Origin: Nodosilinea sp. LEGE 06152
GTDB taxonomy: Bacteria; Cyanobacteriota; Cyanobacteriia; Phormidesmidales; Phormidesmidaceae
Direction: 5' to 3'
NCBI RefSeq assembly: GCF_015207525.1
Contig: NZ_JADEWR010000012.1
Span: forward strand, 1-49,191
DNA length: 49,191 bases
Shown piece by piece: positions 36,163 through 46,355 of the stretch (position 1 is its first letter; the number at the start of each line of letters is the position of its first letter). Below the pieces are notes generated by a model. It was given only the letters and a program-made list of their open reading frames with translations. It did no database searches and had not been told where the DNA came from. The position numbers were made by a program, and so were the translations under genes.

Positions 36163-36393
36163 TCATCGACCTAGCACCGTTAAAACGATAACGGTCACGG
36201 TAGCAGCAGCAATCAGGCTAAAGGCCAGTTGCACAACCCACTGGGTTGTCTTCTGGTGGTTGTCGAACTTCTGGTTAAATTCGTTATTTTTTTGGTTGGC
36301 CTGCTCAACCTTCTGGCGCAGCTCCCGCACTTCTTCGAGAATCTGCTGCGCCTGGGTGGGGTTAGCGTTGAGGTCGTCGGTGGCTTGGGCCAT
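36163..36393 (-). CDS. Small coiled-coil protein with C-terminal membrane anchor
   Basis: 76 residues: a charged helical part (QILEEVRELRQKVEQANQKN) forms a likely coiled coil, followed by a single membrane helix near the C-terminus (LAFSLIAAATVTVIVLTVL). Such tail-anchored small proteins are common near mobile genes in cyanobacteria. No function can be assigned. Confidence 0.6.
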   Translation of the reverse strand: MAQATDDLNANPTQAQQILEEVRELRQKVEQANQKNNEFNQKFDNHQKTTQWVVQLAFSLIAAATVTVIVLTVLGR

Positions 36394-36488
36394 AGCTGCA
36401 AGGTGTTTTCTACTATGTTACTCAACCTCATAGCCAGAGCATTGCGGCTTGAACTATCGCTTGCTGTGGCATGTGGGCGAATAGTCGC

Positions 36489-36728
36489 CTAGTACCGCAG
36501 CCATTTAGTGAGCACGCGCATGGGTCTGCCGGTATTGGGGTCAATTTGGGGTTTGCTCCAGGCACGGGCTTCGGCAAAGCCGAGGCGATGGAGGATTTTG
36601 ATCACTAGGTCGATGCCTGTGGCGGAGCCGATGACGGTGATGTGGATGGGTTCGCGGCTGGGCTGGGGGGCAGGGCTGCCAGGAGGGGCGCTGTAGATTT
36701 CGCTGTTGGGGATGAATTCTTCTGACAT
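36489..36728 (-). CDS. Small conserved protein of unknown function
   Basis: From ATG 36728, 79 residues. The folded part reads PIHITVIGSATGIDLVIKIL, HRLGFAEARAWSKPQ, RPMRVLTKWLRY. I have the impression of a small cyanobacterial family with this IDLVIKILHRLGFAE wording, but no function is known to me. The gene is divergent from the XRE regulator at 36846, with two palindromes between them, so it is probably controlled by it. Confidence 0.6.
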   Translation of the reverse strand: MSEEFIPNSEIYSAPPGSPAPQPSREPIHITVIGSATGIDLVIKILHRLGFAEARAWSKPQIDPNTGRPMRVLTKWLRY

Positions 36729-36751
36729 AGGTGCAGGGTGATGAGTACGAC

Positions 36752-36775
36752 GATGTGAACAAGTTTGCTCACATC
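36752..36775. promoter_or_regulatory. Palindromic operator 1 of the XRE regulator
   Basis: Twenty-four bases with GATGTGA and TCACATC as perfect inverted arms (36752-36758 and 36769-36775). A second, similar site lies 37 bases further on. Between divergent genes, one of them an HTH protein, this is the expected position for autoregulation. Confidence 0.6.
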
Positions 36776-36788
36776 TGAAACTATACAC

Positions 36789-36812
36789 GATGTAGACAAG
36801 TGTGTTCACATT
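36789..36812. promoter_or_regulatory. Palindromic operator 2 of the XRE regulator
   Basis: GATGTAGACAAGTGTGTTCA and the next four bases match operator 1 at 19 of 24 positions and keep the right arm TCACAT. It is less symmetric than operator 1, suggesting a weaker site. Confidence 0.55.
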
Positions 36813-36845
36813 TACGCTCTCATCGTCCCCTGACATGATTGGGGC

Positions 36846-37091
36846 ATGGGAAAGGCAGGGCGAGTGTTAAAACAGGTCTTGGAGACCTACGGCATCAGTC
36901 AGAACAAGCTGGCGGTCACAATGGGGATTGAGCGCACGGTGGTTTACCGCTGGACCCATGAGCGTACTGACCCTGGTGGCGACACAATTACGTTGATTAC
37001 CGTAGCGTTGAACCAGCTAAACTCTAAAGCAGCCCAGACGTTTGTGGATTTATATTTGGGTGAAATTATTCAAGGCGATGAAAATGCTTGA
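36846..37091 (+). CDS. XRE-family HTH transcriptional regulator, small
   Basis: 81 residues with a lambda-repressor-like HTH: VLKQVLETYGISQNKLAVTM, GIERTVVYRWTHERTDPGG, and a C-terminal helix LNSKAAQTFVDLYLGEII. ATG 36846 has only a weak ribosome site. Two palindromes lie just upstream. The protein is probably an autoregulatory repressor for itself and the divergent gene at 36728. Confidence 0.8.
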   Translation: MGKAGRVLKQVLETYGISQNKLAVTMGIERTVVYRWTHERTDPGGDTITLITVALNQLNSKAAQTFVDLYLGEIIQGDENA

Positions 37092-37493
37092 TGAATAGGA
37101 AGGTCTAGGGAGCATTATTGAGAGTACCAAGATAAGGATTAATTTCAGTATGTATCCCTATGTATCTCATTGTTAACAAGATCCAAAATTTACCTCGCCA
37201 GGCCAAGGAGGAAGTTATAGACCTGGTTTCGGCCCCGGCTAAAAACTAACAGTACGACTCAGCCTATCAACTAAGGTATTCTTGAGCTAACTTACTACGT
37301 GAGTATCATGGCACTTATATAAGCCTCAACCTGCAGAAAGAAACCGTAAATAGCTGAGCAAGTGATGTAGCTAATTAATGTCAATAAGTGGTTAAAGCGA
37401 CTGTTAGATTGGTATGAAGCTGATATTACAAGCATGTACAGTTCAGTTCATTGGTAGCATTATTCAACTTGCCCACTTCTAGCTCAGTCAATT
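37092..37493. other. AT-rich intergenic stretch with a possible antitoxin remnant
   Basis: No intact gene is seen. A short frame at 37160-37249 resembles the beginning of a DUF2281-type antitoxin. The rest is AT-rich and unrelated in composition to the flanking GC-rich genes, as expected for acquired or decaying DNA. Promoter elements for the sensor gene at 37494 may lie at the end. Confidence 0.45.
37160..37249 (+). pseudogene. Antitoxin-like N-terminal fragment (DUF2281-type)
   Basis: The 29-codon frame MYLIVNKIQNLPRQAKEEVI continues DLVSAPAKN and stops. The helix KIQNLPRQAKEEVIDLV has the pattern of DUF2281 antitoxin N-termini (LIEKIQQLPPEKQQEVIDFV, from memory). A normal antitoxin would be 60-80 residues and followed by a toxin; neither is present. 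It could also be chance. Confidence 0.35.
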
Positions 37494-38842
37494 ATGGATA
37501 AGCTAAAGTACACAGTAGTCTTCATTTTGAGTCTTGCGTTACTTATCATGGGAGGACTTAGGGGTGTTGCCCAACCTGTGATGCCTGAGACAATCAAACT
37601 TGGAATGCGAACTACAGTCCCTCCTATCGCTGCAAAAAGGAGTGAAGGCGGCTCCTGGGTTTGGAGTGGGTTTTGCTACGCGTTTGGGCAGCAGTTGGAG
37701 AGAGAGTTACAGCAAGGTAATCCTAATATTAGAGTTGAGTATCGTGAAATTGTTAATGACTACAAAGGAACTAAGTATCCTAGATGGGGCTCGTTGCTAA
37801 CGGACGAACCTTCGGACAGGCTTGATATGCAGTGTGGACCCAATTCAAGGCAGAACATAGATGGGAACTTGGTTATCTTTTCTGACAATAGTTTTTATGA
37901 AACGGGTATTAAACTATTGATGAAAAGGGAAATAGCTGATCAATATTTGCCTGATCGTAATAGAACCACTCTTTTAGAAGCTATAAAGCAAGAGATAAAG
38001 CAGAGGATCGATATAGGTGCTATTGTTGAAACAACCACATTGGATAGGCTCCAGTCCCAGGCTTCAGAACCTACAGATATAACACCAGAGAGGCTGTTTT
38101 AGAAGCTCTCGAAAACGAAGAAATACAAGCATTTGCTAGTGACGCTATAATTCTTAAAGTTCTTTTGGAAGATGGCGTTGAAGGTGGAAGACCCTTTAAA
38201 GATAGAGACTATATTCTATACCCAGAAGGTGAAGGATATATCTTGGCAGATAGTGAGAGATATGCAATCGCAATTTCTAACGCAGGAGAAAATACTCAGT
38301 ATGCAGCACAGTTGTTGAGCATTACTAATCAAGTCTTAGACCAGCCTAAGTTTCAAGAAGAGGAAAGAAATAAGCTGCGGACTTACGAACTGACGAATTC
38401 TGGCGTTATTTCGCCATCTCCACCAAGAGAATGGTTGAAATATTTGCTCTCAGTCATTCCAATGTTGGTTGGAATAGGTGTAGTCTTTTTGCGTAGGAAT
38501 ATGAAGCCTAAGGCTCATGTTAAGACTTCTACTGATTCTAAAGCTAGGCAGATTGTCAATATCACGAATCTAACAATCAATAACATCGGTTTGAGTCAGG
38601 ACTTAGATGAGGCTGCACCACAAATCCTTAAGCTAATTGATCAGCTCAAGGTTAATGGTGTGGATGAAAGGCAAGCCCAGTTAGAAGTGGCAGAGAAATT
38701 GGCCGAATCAGCGCAAGAGAGCAGCAATATGCGCGACAAATTATTGAAGTGGGGACGATCCTTAGCTGACGCTACTATAAGCGATGTCGCTAAAGAAGTT
38801 ATTAGGCTTGCGATTCGATCCGCTGGTATCCCCTTACCCTGA
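37494..38842 (+). pseudogene. Frameshifted periplasmic-binding/membrane sensor protein
   Basis: The first frame (37494-38102, 202 residues) has a signal peptide (YTVVFILSLALLIMGGL) and an SBP_bac_3-like start (IKLGMRTTVPPIAAK, WVWSGFCYAFGQQLE). It ends prematurely. The rest is in another frame from about 38050: TREAVLEALENEEIQAFASD continues the binding fold, then a membrane helix (WLKYLLSVIPMLVGIGVVFL) and a cytoplasmic part (ITNLTINNIGL, QILKLIDQLK, and helices to 38842). The C-terminal part resembles a helical tail found in cyanobacterial pentapeptide and channel-like proteins. One base change near 38050-38100 would restore about 430 residues. It is either a recent pseudogene or a sequencing error. 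Confidence 0.6.
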
Positions 38843-39174
38843 TTGTATTATCTATATTGAGACTGAAGGCCATTCCAATTGCCTGACTGTGAATGGAGCT
38901 AATGAGAGCTAAAGTTTTTGCAGGATGAGGGGACTAGCTCTGTCAGAGCGCGTAAACAATCGACTCCCCCAAGCTATCCATTAGTGACGCTAAAAGTGGC
39001 TGATAGCGCTCGCTATCAAAAGTAAGTACTTTAGGAAGGGCGATCATCTGTCATCCTGCACCTTCCACGGACTAAAATCCCTAGAAGTTTGTTCCTTTGC
39101 TGTGGATCTAATAATTGAGAAATTTAAGCGAGACAAGCTTTAGAACGCATGCGCGGACGTCGCTTTTTATTGCT
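38843..39174. other. AT-rich intergenic stretch between convergent genes
   Basis: About 330 bases between the sensor gene and the small reverse-strand gene behind chlN. I see no ORF, repeat or clear terminator with a T-run. Confidence 0.5.
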
Positions 39175-39516
39175 TTAAAGATCTAAATACGTATTCTCAA
39201 TCATTTCCTTAAGTTGCTTTGCTGCCTTCTTTGAAAACTGAATTGTTTGGCTTATCCTCCCAGCTTGTTGTCGTTCTTCTGAGCCGTATGTATCGATTTG
39301 AATGTATTTTTCACCAGATTCACTAATCACAAATGCACAGCATTCAACTGGTTTATGAATACTTTGACGATCTTTCCTAAGTAACTCAATGTTTTCAACA
39401 AGAGCCATTGCTATTAACTGTTTCTCTAAAACATTGCCTTTGTGTTCATTAGGGCCTCTAACAATCAGGCTAAGTTTCCTTAAATAAGTGGGAAACTCAG
39501 CCTGATTTAGAGGCAA
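39175..39516 (-). CDS. Small hypothetical protein directly behind chlN (IDTYGS motif)
   Basis: A TTG at 39516, two bases after the chlN stop, would give 113 residues: LPLNQAEFPTYLRKLSLIV, NVLEKQLIAMALVENIELL, CCAFVISESGEKYIQIDTYG, and SKKAAKQLKEMIENTYLDL. The frame continues upstream inside chlN but there it is only a shadow. The IQIDTYGSEER wording is familiar from small proteins in accessory islands, whose function I do not know. Composition is more AT-rich than chlN, so it is probably an insertion that uses chlN transcription. Confidence 0.55.
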   Translation of the reverse strand: MPLNQAEFPTYLRKLSLIVRGPNEHKGNVLEKQLIAMALVENIELLRKDRQSIHKPVECCAFVISESGEKYIQIDTYGSEERQQAGRISQTIQFSKKAAKQLKEMIENTYLDL

Positions 39517-39518
39517 CC

Positions 39519-40982
<1,464 letters not shown>

Positions 40983-40994
40983 CTAGTGAAGGAC

Positions 40995-41435
40995 TTATGG
41001 CCTGGGTCTATCATCCTCCCTGCCGCCTGAGCCTGAGCAGGCTTCGTCGTCGTAGGCGGGGGAGAGCGGTGGCGGGGCATCAATTGTGACGGAGGTAACT
41101 GTCTCAGAGGGCGAGAGAGAAACTTCGGCTTGAGCGCTACCGGGCAACATCTTGTGGGCCTGCTCTAGCGCCTCTAGCTCCTTCACCGGGCTGATATCCA
41201 AACCCAGGGCAGAAATAATGCGATCGGGGTTGCTGCTTAAATCCACCACCAGGGGGAGCAGGTTGGTCAGGTCGGGTTCTAGGGTGGCTAGTGCCCCCAA
41301 AATAAAGCCCGACGAGGGCCGCCTGTGCCCGTTACTGGTTACCCATATGCCCAATTTGTCGATCCACTCGCGGTTGTCGCGGTAGTAGGTCAACCACTTG
41401 ATTTTGAGCGATCGCCGCAGTTGTTTGCTGTTCAC
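40995..41435 (-). CDS. DUF5331 protein (second copy) between chlL and chlN
   Basis: 146 residues; the N-terminal 95 (LKIKWLTYYRDNREWIDKLG, HRRPSSGFILGALATLEPDL, LGLDISPVKELEALEQ) are paralogous to the neighbouring 115-residue DUF5331 protein. The C-terminal 50 are low-complexity, P/S/D-rich. DUF5331 genes sit between chlL and chlN in many cyanobacteria, so a role linked to the dark reductase is likely but undescribed. Confidence 0.8.
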   Translation of the reverse strand: MNSKQLRRSLKIKWLTYYRDNREWIDKLGIWVTSNGHRRPSSGFILGALATLEPDLTNLLPLVVDLSSNPDRIISALGLDISPVKELEALEQAHKMLPGSAQAEVSLSPSETVTSVTIDAPPPLSPAYDDEACSGSGGREDDRPRP

Positions 41436-41520
41436 AGATGCCTCGGGCGGAGTTCGCCAACCTCATGTTCAGAGATTGATTAAATCAGAAAACCGCAATC
41501 GTACGGGTCTGTTAACAGGT

Positions 41521-41868
41521 CTACATATCTGGGGAATCAGGCAAAAGCGGTTGATCGTCCTGGGCCTCAATGGTCTGAGTGTGGTCGGGGTTATCCAATA
41601 CCATCTCAGGGTCAAAGTTGAGCCCCAGTACTTCTACTAATGCATCCTCGTCAGGGTTGAGCTTGTAGAAAGGCACCATCAGGTTCGACAGTTTGGGTTC
41701 CAGGGCATTCACCACCCCCAACACTAAAAAGGAGGAAGGACGACGACCGCCATCGGGGGTTCGCACCGAGGTCTGCTGCATCTGCAGCGTCAACCAAGCT
41801 CGGTTAGATTGCACGTAGTCTAACCACTTTTGGCGAATGACCTGGGTAAAGTTCTCAAAAAAGGCCAT
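41521..41868 (-). CDS. DUF5331 protein (first copy) between chlL and chlN
   Basis: 115 residues: FTQVIRQKWLDYVQSNRAWL, GGRRPSSFLVLGVVNALEPK, LVEVLGLNFDPEMVLDN. It shares the KWLxYxxxNRxWI and RRPSSxxxLGxxxxLEP motifs with the second copy, showing tandem duplication. Function unknown; co-transcription with chlL and chlN inferred from order and strand. Confidence 0.8.
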   Translation of the reverse strand: MAFFENFTQVIRQKWLDYVQSNRAWLTLQMQQTSVRTPDGGRRPSSFLVLGVVNALEPKLSNLMVPFYKLNPDEDALVEVLGLNFDPEMVLDNPDHTQTIEAQDDQPLLPDSPDM

Positions 41869-42019
41869 AATCCTGACTCTTTGCTAAATCGCCTATAGGT
41901 AGCGGCTGGGTTTGCACCGCCGCGTACCGATGATAATGCAGTGCTTCAGGATTAGAACTCAATCGAGGGGGATTTTTGCAGCATGGGGTTAAGTCGGGTG
42001 GGCGATGCCCACCATTCGC

Positions 42020-42901
42020 CTAAACCATCATCAGATCTAGCTCCTCCTTCTCTTGTTTGGGTGCGCCCTCAGGCGGGTTGAGGTAGAAGTCTGACAGCAG
42101 GCTAAACAGCTCGCGATCGGCGGCATCTTCGGGCACGACACCCTCGGGGCGGGCCAAAATCTGGTCGGCAATGTTGAGGTAGTACTGGCACACCGGCTCT
42201 AGCGCGGGGTCGGTTTCAGCCATTTCAAACACCGTCTTGCCCTTCACCCGCGAGATGCGAATGTCTTCGATTAGGGGCAAAATTTCCAGCACGGGCATGG
42301 GCACATGCTCAATGTACTTGTCGATCAGGTCGCGCTTCGAGGTGCGGTTGCCGATCAGCCCCGCCAGGCGCAGGGGGTGGGTACGGGCCTTCTCGCGCAC
42401 CGAGGCAGCGATGCGGTTGGCGGCAAACAGGGCGTCAAAACCGTTGTCGGTGACAATCAGGCAGTAGTCAGAGTAGTTCAGCGGGGCCGCAAAACCGCCG
42501 CAGACCACGTCTCCCAGCACATCGAAGAGAATCACGTCGTACTCGTCGAAGGCGTTGAGTTCTTTGAGCAGCTTGACGGTTTCACCCACCACATAGCCAC
42601 CGCAGCCCGCGCCCGCAGGAGGGCCACCCGCCTCTACGCAGCTAACGCCACCGTAGCCCTTGTAGATCACATCTTCAGCCCATACGTCTTCGTAGTGGAA
42701 GTTCTTTTCTTGCAGGGTGTCGATGATGGTGGGAATGAGAAACCCGGTCAGGGTAAAGGTGCTGTCGTGCTTGGGGTCGCAGCCAATCTGCAATACTTTG
42801 CGGCCCCGCTTGGCTAGGGCCACCGAAATATTACAGCTGGTGGTGGACTTACCAATGCCCCCTTTCCCATACACAGAAAGCTTGAGAGTCTGGTGAACCA
42901 T
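42020..42901 (-). CDS. chlL: Light-independent protochlorophyllide reductase ATP-binding protein L
   Basis: 293 residues, NifH-like: P-loop [14 protein letters not shown] (12-20), [10 protein letters not shown]100 in GAGCGGY and C134 in DVVCGGF as the ligands of the [4Fe-4S] cluster shared by the homodimer. It uses ATP to pass electrons from ferredoxin to the ChlN-ChlB complex. It is the first gene of the leftward chl cluster; the 1.2-kb upstream region has room for regulation, but no operator is claimed. Confidence 0.97.
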   Translation of the reverse strand: MVHQTLKLSVYGKGGIGKSTTSCNISVALAKRGRKVLQIGCDPKHDSTFTLTGFLIPTIIDTLQEKNFHYEDVWAEDVIYKGYGGVSCVEAGGPPAGAGCGGYVVGETVKLLKELNAFDEYDVILFDVLGDVVCGGFAAPLNYSDYCLIVTDNGFDALFAANRIAASVREKARTHPLRLAGLIGNRTSKRDLIDKYIEHVPMPVLEILPLIEDIRISRVKGKTVFEMAETDPALEPVCQYYLNIADQILARPEGVVPEDAADRELFSLLSDFYLNPPEGAPKQEKEELDLMMV

Positions 42902-44156
42902 AGGGGAGAATACTCATCTAGGGCGAATAAAGCCAAACCCAGTCCAGGGGAAGTCTTTTGGATAGAAACGCTACCTGCCGGACTTGGCCGCTGGACCTGG
43001 ATTGACTGTTAAACAAACAGGGTCTACGCAGTTACCTACGCGCCCAAGGTGTTTCGGCTGTTTGGATTATGGCGATATCGCCCAGGCCTTGTGAAGGGGA
43101 GCCGAGAATGAGTACCCTCGCAAACCTTGCTAGAAAGGAATTGGGTAGAGCTTTTGCTTACGGAATCGCTAAAATCAGCTACCAGTTTTAATTGGGCTAG
43201 TTTTGAAGATTTTAGGATTCTGATTTCCTTAATTGAGAACAATAGCAAATAAAAGAATCTTAAATCTTGTAGGGGAGTGTGCCTTCCGAAGCGCAGGTCT
43301 GCAGGTAGCTTCGATCGCTAGGAGGGCGCTAAGCGGTGGCTAAAGCAAAGGGATTACCCTCTAAAACTCGCGTTGGGGTCCAAGAGAATCGCGCAGGAGG
43401 GAAGACAGGCTGCCCAATTTGCGGCTGCCGCAAAACCCCAGAGGAGTTTTCTATACATTCGTAAACTTTCTCTCGATGCAACGCAATGTAACGAGTCGGG
43501 CATGGAGAGAACAAAAACTTCGGTGGGCGTTGTCCGGTCTGCGGGGGAGAGCGCCGTCTTTTGCTAAAGCCGATCTGGTCTGGTTGGCTAAGCCTCTGAC
43601 CTAATTCCAAATCCGATTTGGTAAGCCCTTATTTATAATCAGGCCCGTAGGGGCATAGCATGCTACGCCACTACAAGCTGGGGGTATTCATTCGAGATTT
43701 GGTAGAACTCACCAGGTCGCTGGGTTTGCCTGAAAAGAACCAGGCACCGAGGGCTTTTACCTGGCTATAGGGGCACTGAACTGGAGACGTACTGTGCTGA
43801 ACTCACCCGCGACCCAGCTGCGGCTACGGTGTTCAGGTTAATAGTGTTATCTCAGTCAATGCTCTCGCAGCAGACTGAGTCGATCGCGGAATTCTGGGCG
43901 CTGCTTGCCCAAAGCTGCGTTTTCCTCGGTTAGGTTGGGCAAGTCAAGCTGGCTTCAAACGTGCGATCGCAGCAGCTGAGCTTGAGACTAAGTTCAGGCG
44001 TAGACGTCGTTAGCGCAGGGATTGCTGCTAGATTTGGCCCCGTTAGCGGCTGAGTTGGCGTGAGGCAGAGACATGGGCTGAGGATAGCCGAGTTTCTGCT
44101 CTTCTAAGTTGTCTTCAGGGACTCAACGCTTGAGCGTTTTGGCCGCTCAACTCCCG
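42902..44156. other. 1.25-kb non-coding stretch upstream of chlL
   Basis: Two short reverse-strand frames (43036-43248 and 43329-43610) have improbable composition and are not accepted as genes. The region contains a MITE-like element (43603-43707). No ncRNA is recognised, though the length would allow one. The chlL promoter is expected within the first 200 bases. The absence of genes over 1.2 kb is itself unusual for this window. Confidence 0.5.
43603..43707. repeat. MITE-like element, copy 2
   Basis: Begins AATTCCAAATC and ends GATTTGGTAGAA, imperfect inverted ends. The centre is a hairpin GTAGGGGCATAGC-AT-GCTACGCCACTAC (43647-43674) with 11 of 13 pairs. It shares layout and the following GGGGGTATTCA with the element at 24581-24690, but the two have diverged, so they are old copies of one family. 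Confidence 0.55.
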
Positions 44157-44759
44157 CTACTTACCCAGGAGGATGGCGGCTAGGTCGCCAAAGCGCTCGA
44201 AGTCGATTTGCGATGCGATCGCCATAACCCGCCGACCATCGACCTGCAGGGTGGTAGCTTCGATAGTGCGCAGTACGTCTAAGATAGTCAGCTCGCCGCT
44301 GGCGGCGGTGTCTAAGACGGCGTTGCGCAGGAGTTCCCAGCCGGGGCTATCGTTGTCTGAGAAGGTCAAGGTGGTAGCCAGCAGCCGCCAGATAAACTGC
44401 CCAGCGAAGGTGTTTGAACCGTCTCGCAGGCTATCAGCATCGACTAGAACATTTTGGGTGAGCACCTGACGCGCCTGGTCCTCCTCAATGCGGAGAATAT
44501 TGAGCAGCAGTTGCAAATCGCGGCTGGGGATGCCGGTGCGAGCAAAAGACTCCAGATCGCTGACGGCGATCGGGGGGGCTTCTAGCGCCCCGTAGGTGAT
44601 CTGAATATTGTCGGCGGCGGTAGCCTGAGGCGCTGCTACGGCCAACCCGGCGAGAGATGCACCGACGAGGGCCAGTGTAGCTGTACCTTGCCCTAGGCGG
44701 TGCAGCAGCGCTGACGACGATGAAAATAGCTGATCTGCAACCTGTAAGAATTGGTGCAT
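44157..44759 (-). CDS. DUF1400 protein, exported
   Basis: 200 residues. A hydrophobic segment (TATLALVGASLAGLAVAAPQ) ending in ATAADN is a likely signal peptide. It is followed by a DUF1400 domain: IQITYGALEAPPIAVSDLES, FARTGIPSRDLQLLLNIL, and the C-terminal VDGRRVMAIASQIDFERFGD. In many cyanobacteria this domain precedes an alpha/beta hydrolase; here it stands alone. Function unknown. Confidence 0.8.
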   Translation of the reverse strand: MHQFLQVADQLFSSSSALLHRLGQGTATLALVGASLAGLAVAAPQATAADNIQITYGALEAPPIAVSDLESFARTGIPSRDLQLLLNILRIEEDQARQVLTQNVLVDADSLRDGSNTFAGQFIWRLLATTLTFSDNDSPGWELLRNAVLDTAASGELTILDVLRTIEATTLQVDGRRVMAIASQIDFERFGDLAAILLGK

Positions 44760-44827
44760 AGTGCTCTGCTCACTCCTACTCCAAGATAATTAGAGACGAC
44801 TCTCTCACCCCAAAAGTTTCTATCGCG

Positions 44828-45652
44828 ATGACCTCCTTCCCACCCACCATTGGTCTCATTCCTGCTGCCGGGCAGGGTACGCGCATTTCGCCACTGCCGA
44901 TGAGCAAAGAATTGTTTCCGGTTGGTTTTCGTATGGTAGCGGGCAAGGTGGGGCCGCGACCGAAGGTAGTGTGCCACTATTTGCTCGAAAAGATGCAGCG
45001 GGCAGGGGCAACGCAGGCGTTTTTTATTCTGCGGTCTGGTAAGTGGGATATTCCTAACTTTTTGGGGGACGGGGCCGATGTGGGAATGCACCTGAGTTAT
45101 TTAACGGTGCACGTGCCCTTTGGGGTGCCCTTTAGCCTCAACCAGGCTTACCCGTTTTTGCGAGGAGCGACGGTAGTGCTGGGGTTCCCAGACATTTTGT
45201 TTGAGCCAGACCATGCCTACCAGGTGCTGCTAGAGCGGTTGCACGGGGGTAATGCCGATGTCGTGCTGGGCCTGTTTCCTACCCAGCAGCCTGAAAAGGC
45301 TGGAGTGGTTGATTTTGATGGGGCTGGGGTAGTGCGGGGCATCTACGAAAAATCGAGCTTTACCCACCTGCCCTATATGTGGGCGATCGCTGCTTGGCGG
45401 CCCACATTTTCAGACTTTTTGCATGGGTTTGTGCGCGATCGCACCCAAGCCCTGATCGGTAACCAAATTCCTCAGCACCTCACGACCCTGCCGCCCTACG
45501 TTGAAACGCCCATTGGCGATGTTATGCAGGCGGCAATAGAGGTTGGTCTGCGGGTCGAGGCCGAGCCTTTTGCCCAGGGCAGCTATCTTGACATTGGCAC
45601 GCCAGAAAACTTGGCTAGTGCCATTCAGCAGTATCCATTCTCAGACGTTTGA
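44828..45652 (+). CDS. Sugar nucleotidyltransferase (glucose-1-phosphate NTase-like)
   Basis: 274 residues. GLIPAAGQGTRISPLPMSKE is a variant of the GxGTRLxPxTxxxPK nucleotide-binding motif, with KE where most enzymes have PK. VVLGFPDILFEP gives the acidic metal-binding region, followed by VVDFDGAGVVRGIYEKS and YLDIGTPENLASAI. It should make a nucleotide-sugar or act as a related regulator; the substrate sugar is unknown. It is divergent from the DUF1400 gene with 68 bases between. Confidence 0.8.
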   Translation: MTSFPPTIGLIPAAGQGTRISPLPMSKELFPVGFRMVAGKVGPRPKVVCHYLLEKMQRAGATQAFFILRSGKWDIPNFLGDGADVGMHLSYLTVHVPFGVPFSLNQAYPFLRGATVVLGFPDILFEPDHAYQVLLERLHGGNADVVLGLFPTQQPEKAGVVDFDGAGVVRGIYEKSSFTHLPYMWAIAAWRPTFSDFLHGFVRDRTQALIGNQIPQHLTTLPPYVETPIGDVMQAAIEVGLRVEAEPFAQGSYLDIGTPENLASAIQQYPFSDV

Positions 45653-45698
45653 ACCTACATGGCTGAATGATCCAGCAGCCTAATTCACCCTGAAAGGG

Positions 45699-46067
45699 CT
45701 AATCGTCGAGATGGATGTCGTCAGCGCCAAAGTCGGTGCCAAAAACAGAGCCAGACACCGTGTGCTCTAGCTCCATGCGCTGCTCCATCTGGCGCAGAAA
45801 GTAGCCCGTCATCATGGCGGAGGCCAGCAGCCCGGCCAGATTTTCGCGATCGGTGGTGACCTGAACGTTGAAGCCTTCGCTAGGCAGCACGCCCACTAGA
45901 CCTTGTACATTGTGAGCAATGATTTGCTTGATTTCGCCGCTTACTGACTGAGCCACCCGAGACAACACCTCCGGTGACTGGTGCTGGAGATATTTGAGCA
46001 ACTCATTGACTTGGTCGCTATTGGTGGACATGCCAATGAATTCAGCGTCTTCAGGGTTAAATACCAT
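45699..46067 (-). CDS. DUF760 protein
   Basis: 122 residues: VNELLKYLQHQSPEVLSRVA, EIKQIIAHNVQGLVGVLPSE, FNVQVTTDRENLAGLLASAM, and YFLRQMEQRMELE. DUF760 is highly conserved in cyanobacteria and plastids. The start MVFNPEDAEF is typical of the family, so ATG 46067 is kept instead of 46031. Function is not established. Confidence 0.85.
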   Translation of the reverse strand: MVFNPEDAEFIGMSTNSDQVNELLKYLQHQSPEVLSRVAQSVSGEIKQIIAHNVQGLVGVLPSEGFNVQVTTDRENLAGLLASAMMTGYFLRQMEQRMELEHTVSGSVFGTDFGADDIHLDD

Positions 46068-46355
46068 GGAATCTCAGAGACCTCTGGTCACAACGTAGGC
46101 GACGGCGGGTACCAAATGCGGGGCGATTGGATTCGATGAATCCGCTGTGATCAAGGCAACCCCAGTCCTGCCTTTACCTACTTACTCTTCCCGATAATAG
46201 CGTAACGAATCATGAAATATTACGTCGACTAGATGGCTTGGGCTGGCTCTGCTGGGCCAAAAGCCAGGCCTAGAGGCTATCAGAGGCACAATTATGCCTA
46301 AATATTCTCTTTACAATATCTTGACAGAATAGGTCATTGCCCTAGGCTAAGCAAC

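Noticed and set aside
43140..43165. GTA...TAC as an NtcA site upstream of chlL
   Set aside because: The spacing is 11 bases, not the 8 required for NtcA, and there is no matching promoter.
43036..43610. Two reverse-strand ORFs upstream of chlL (70 and 93 residues)
   Set aside because: Composition is not protein-like, there is no ribosome site, and they show no recognisable domain.
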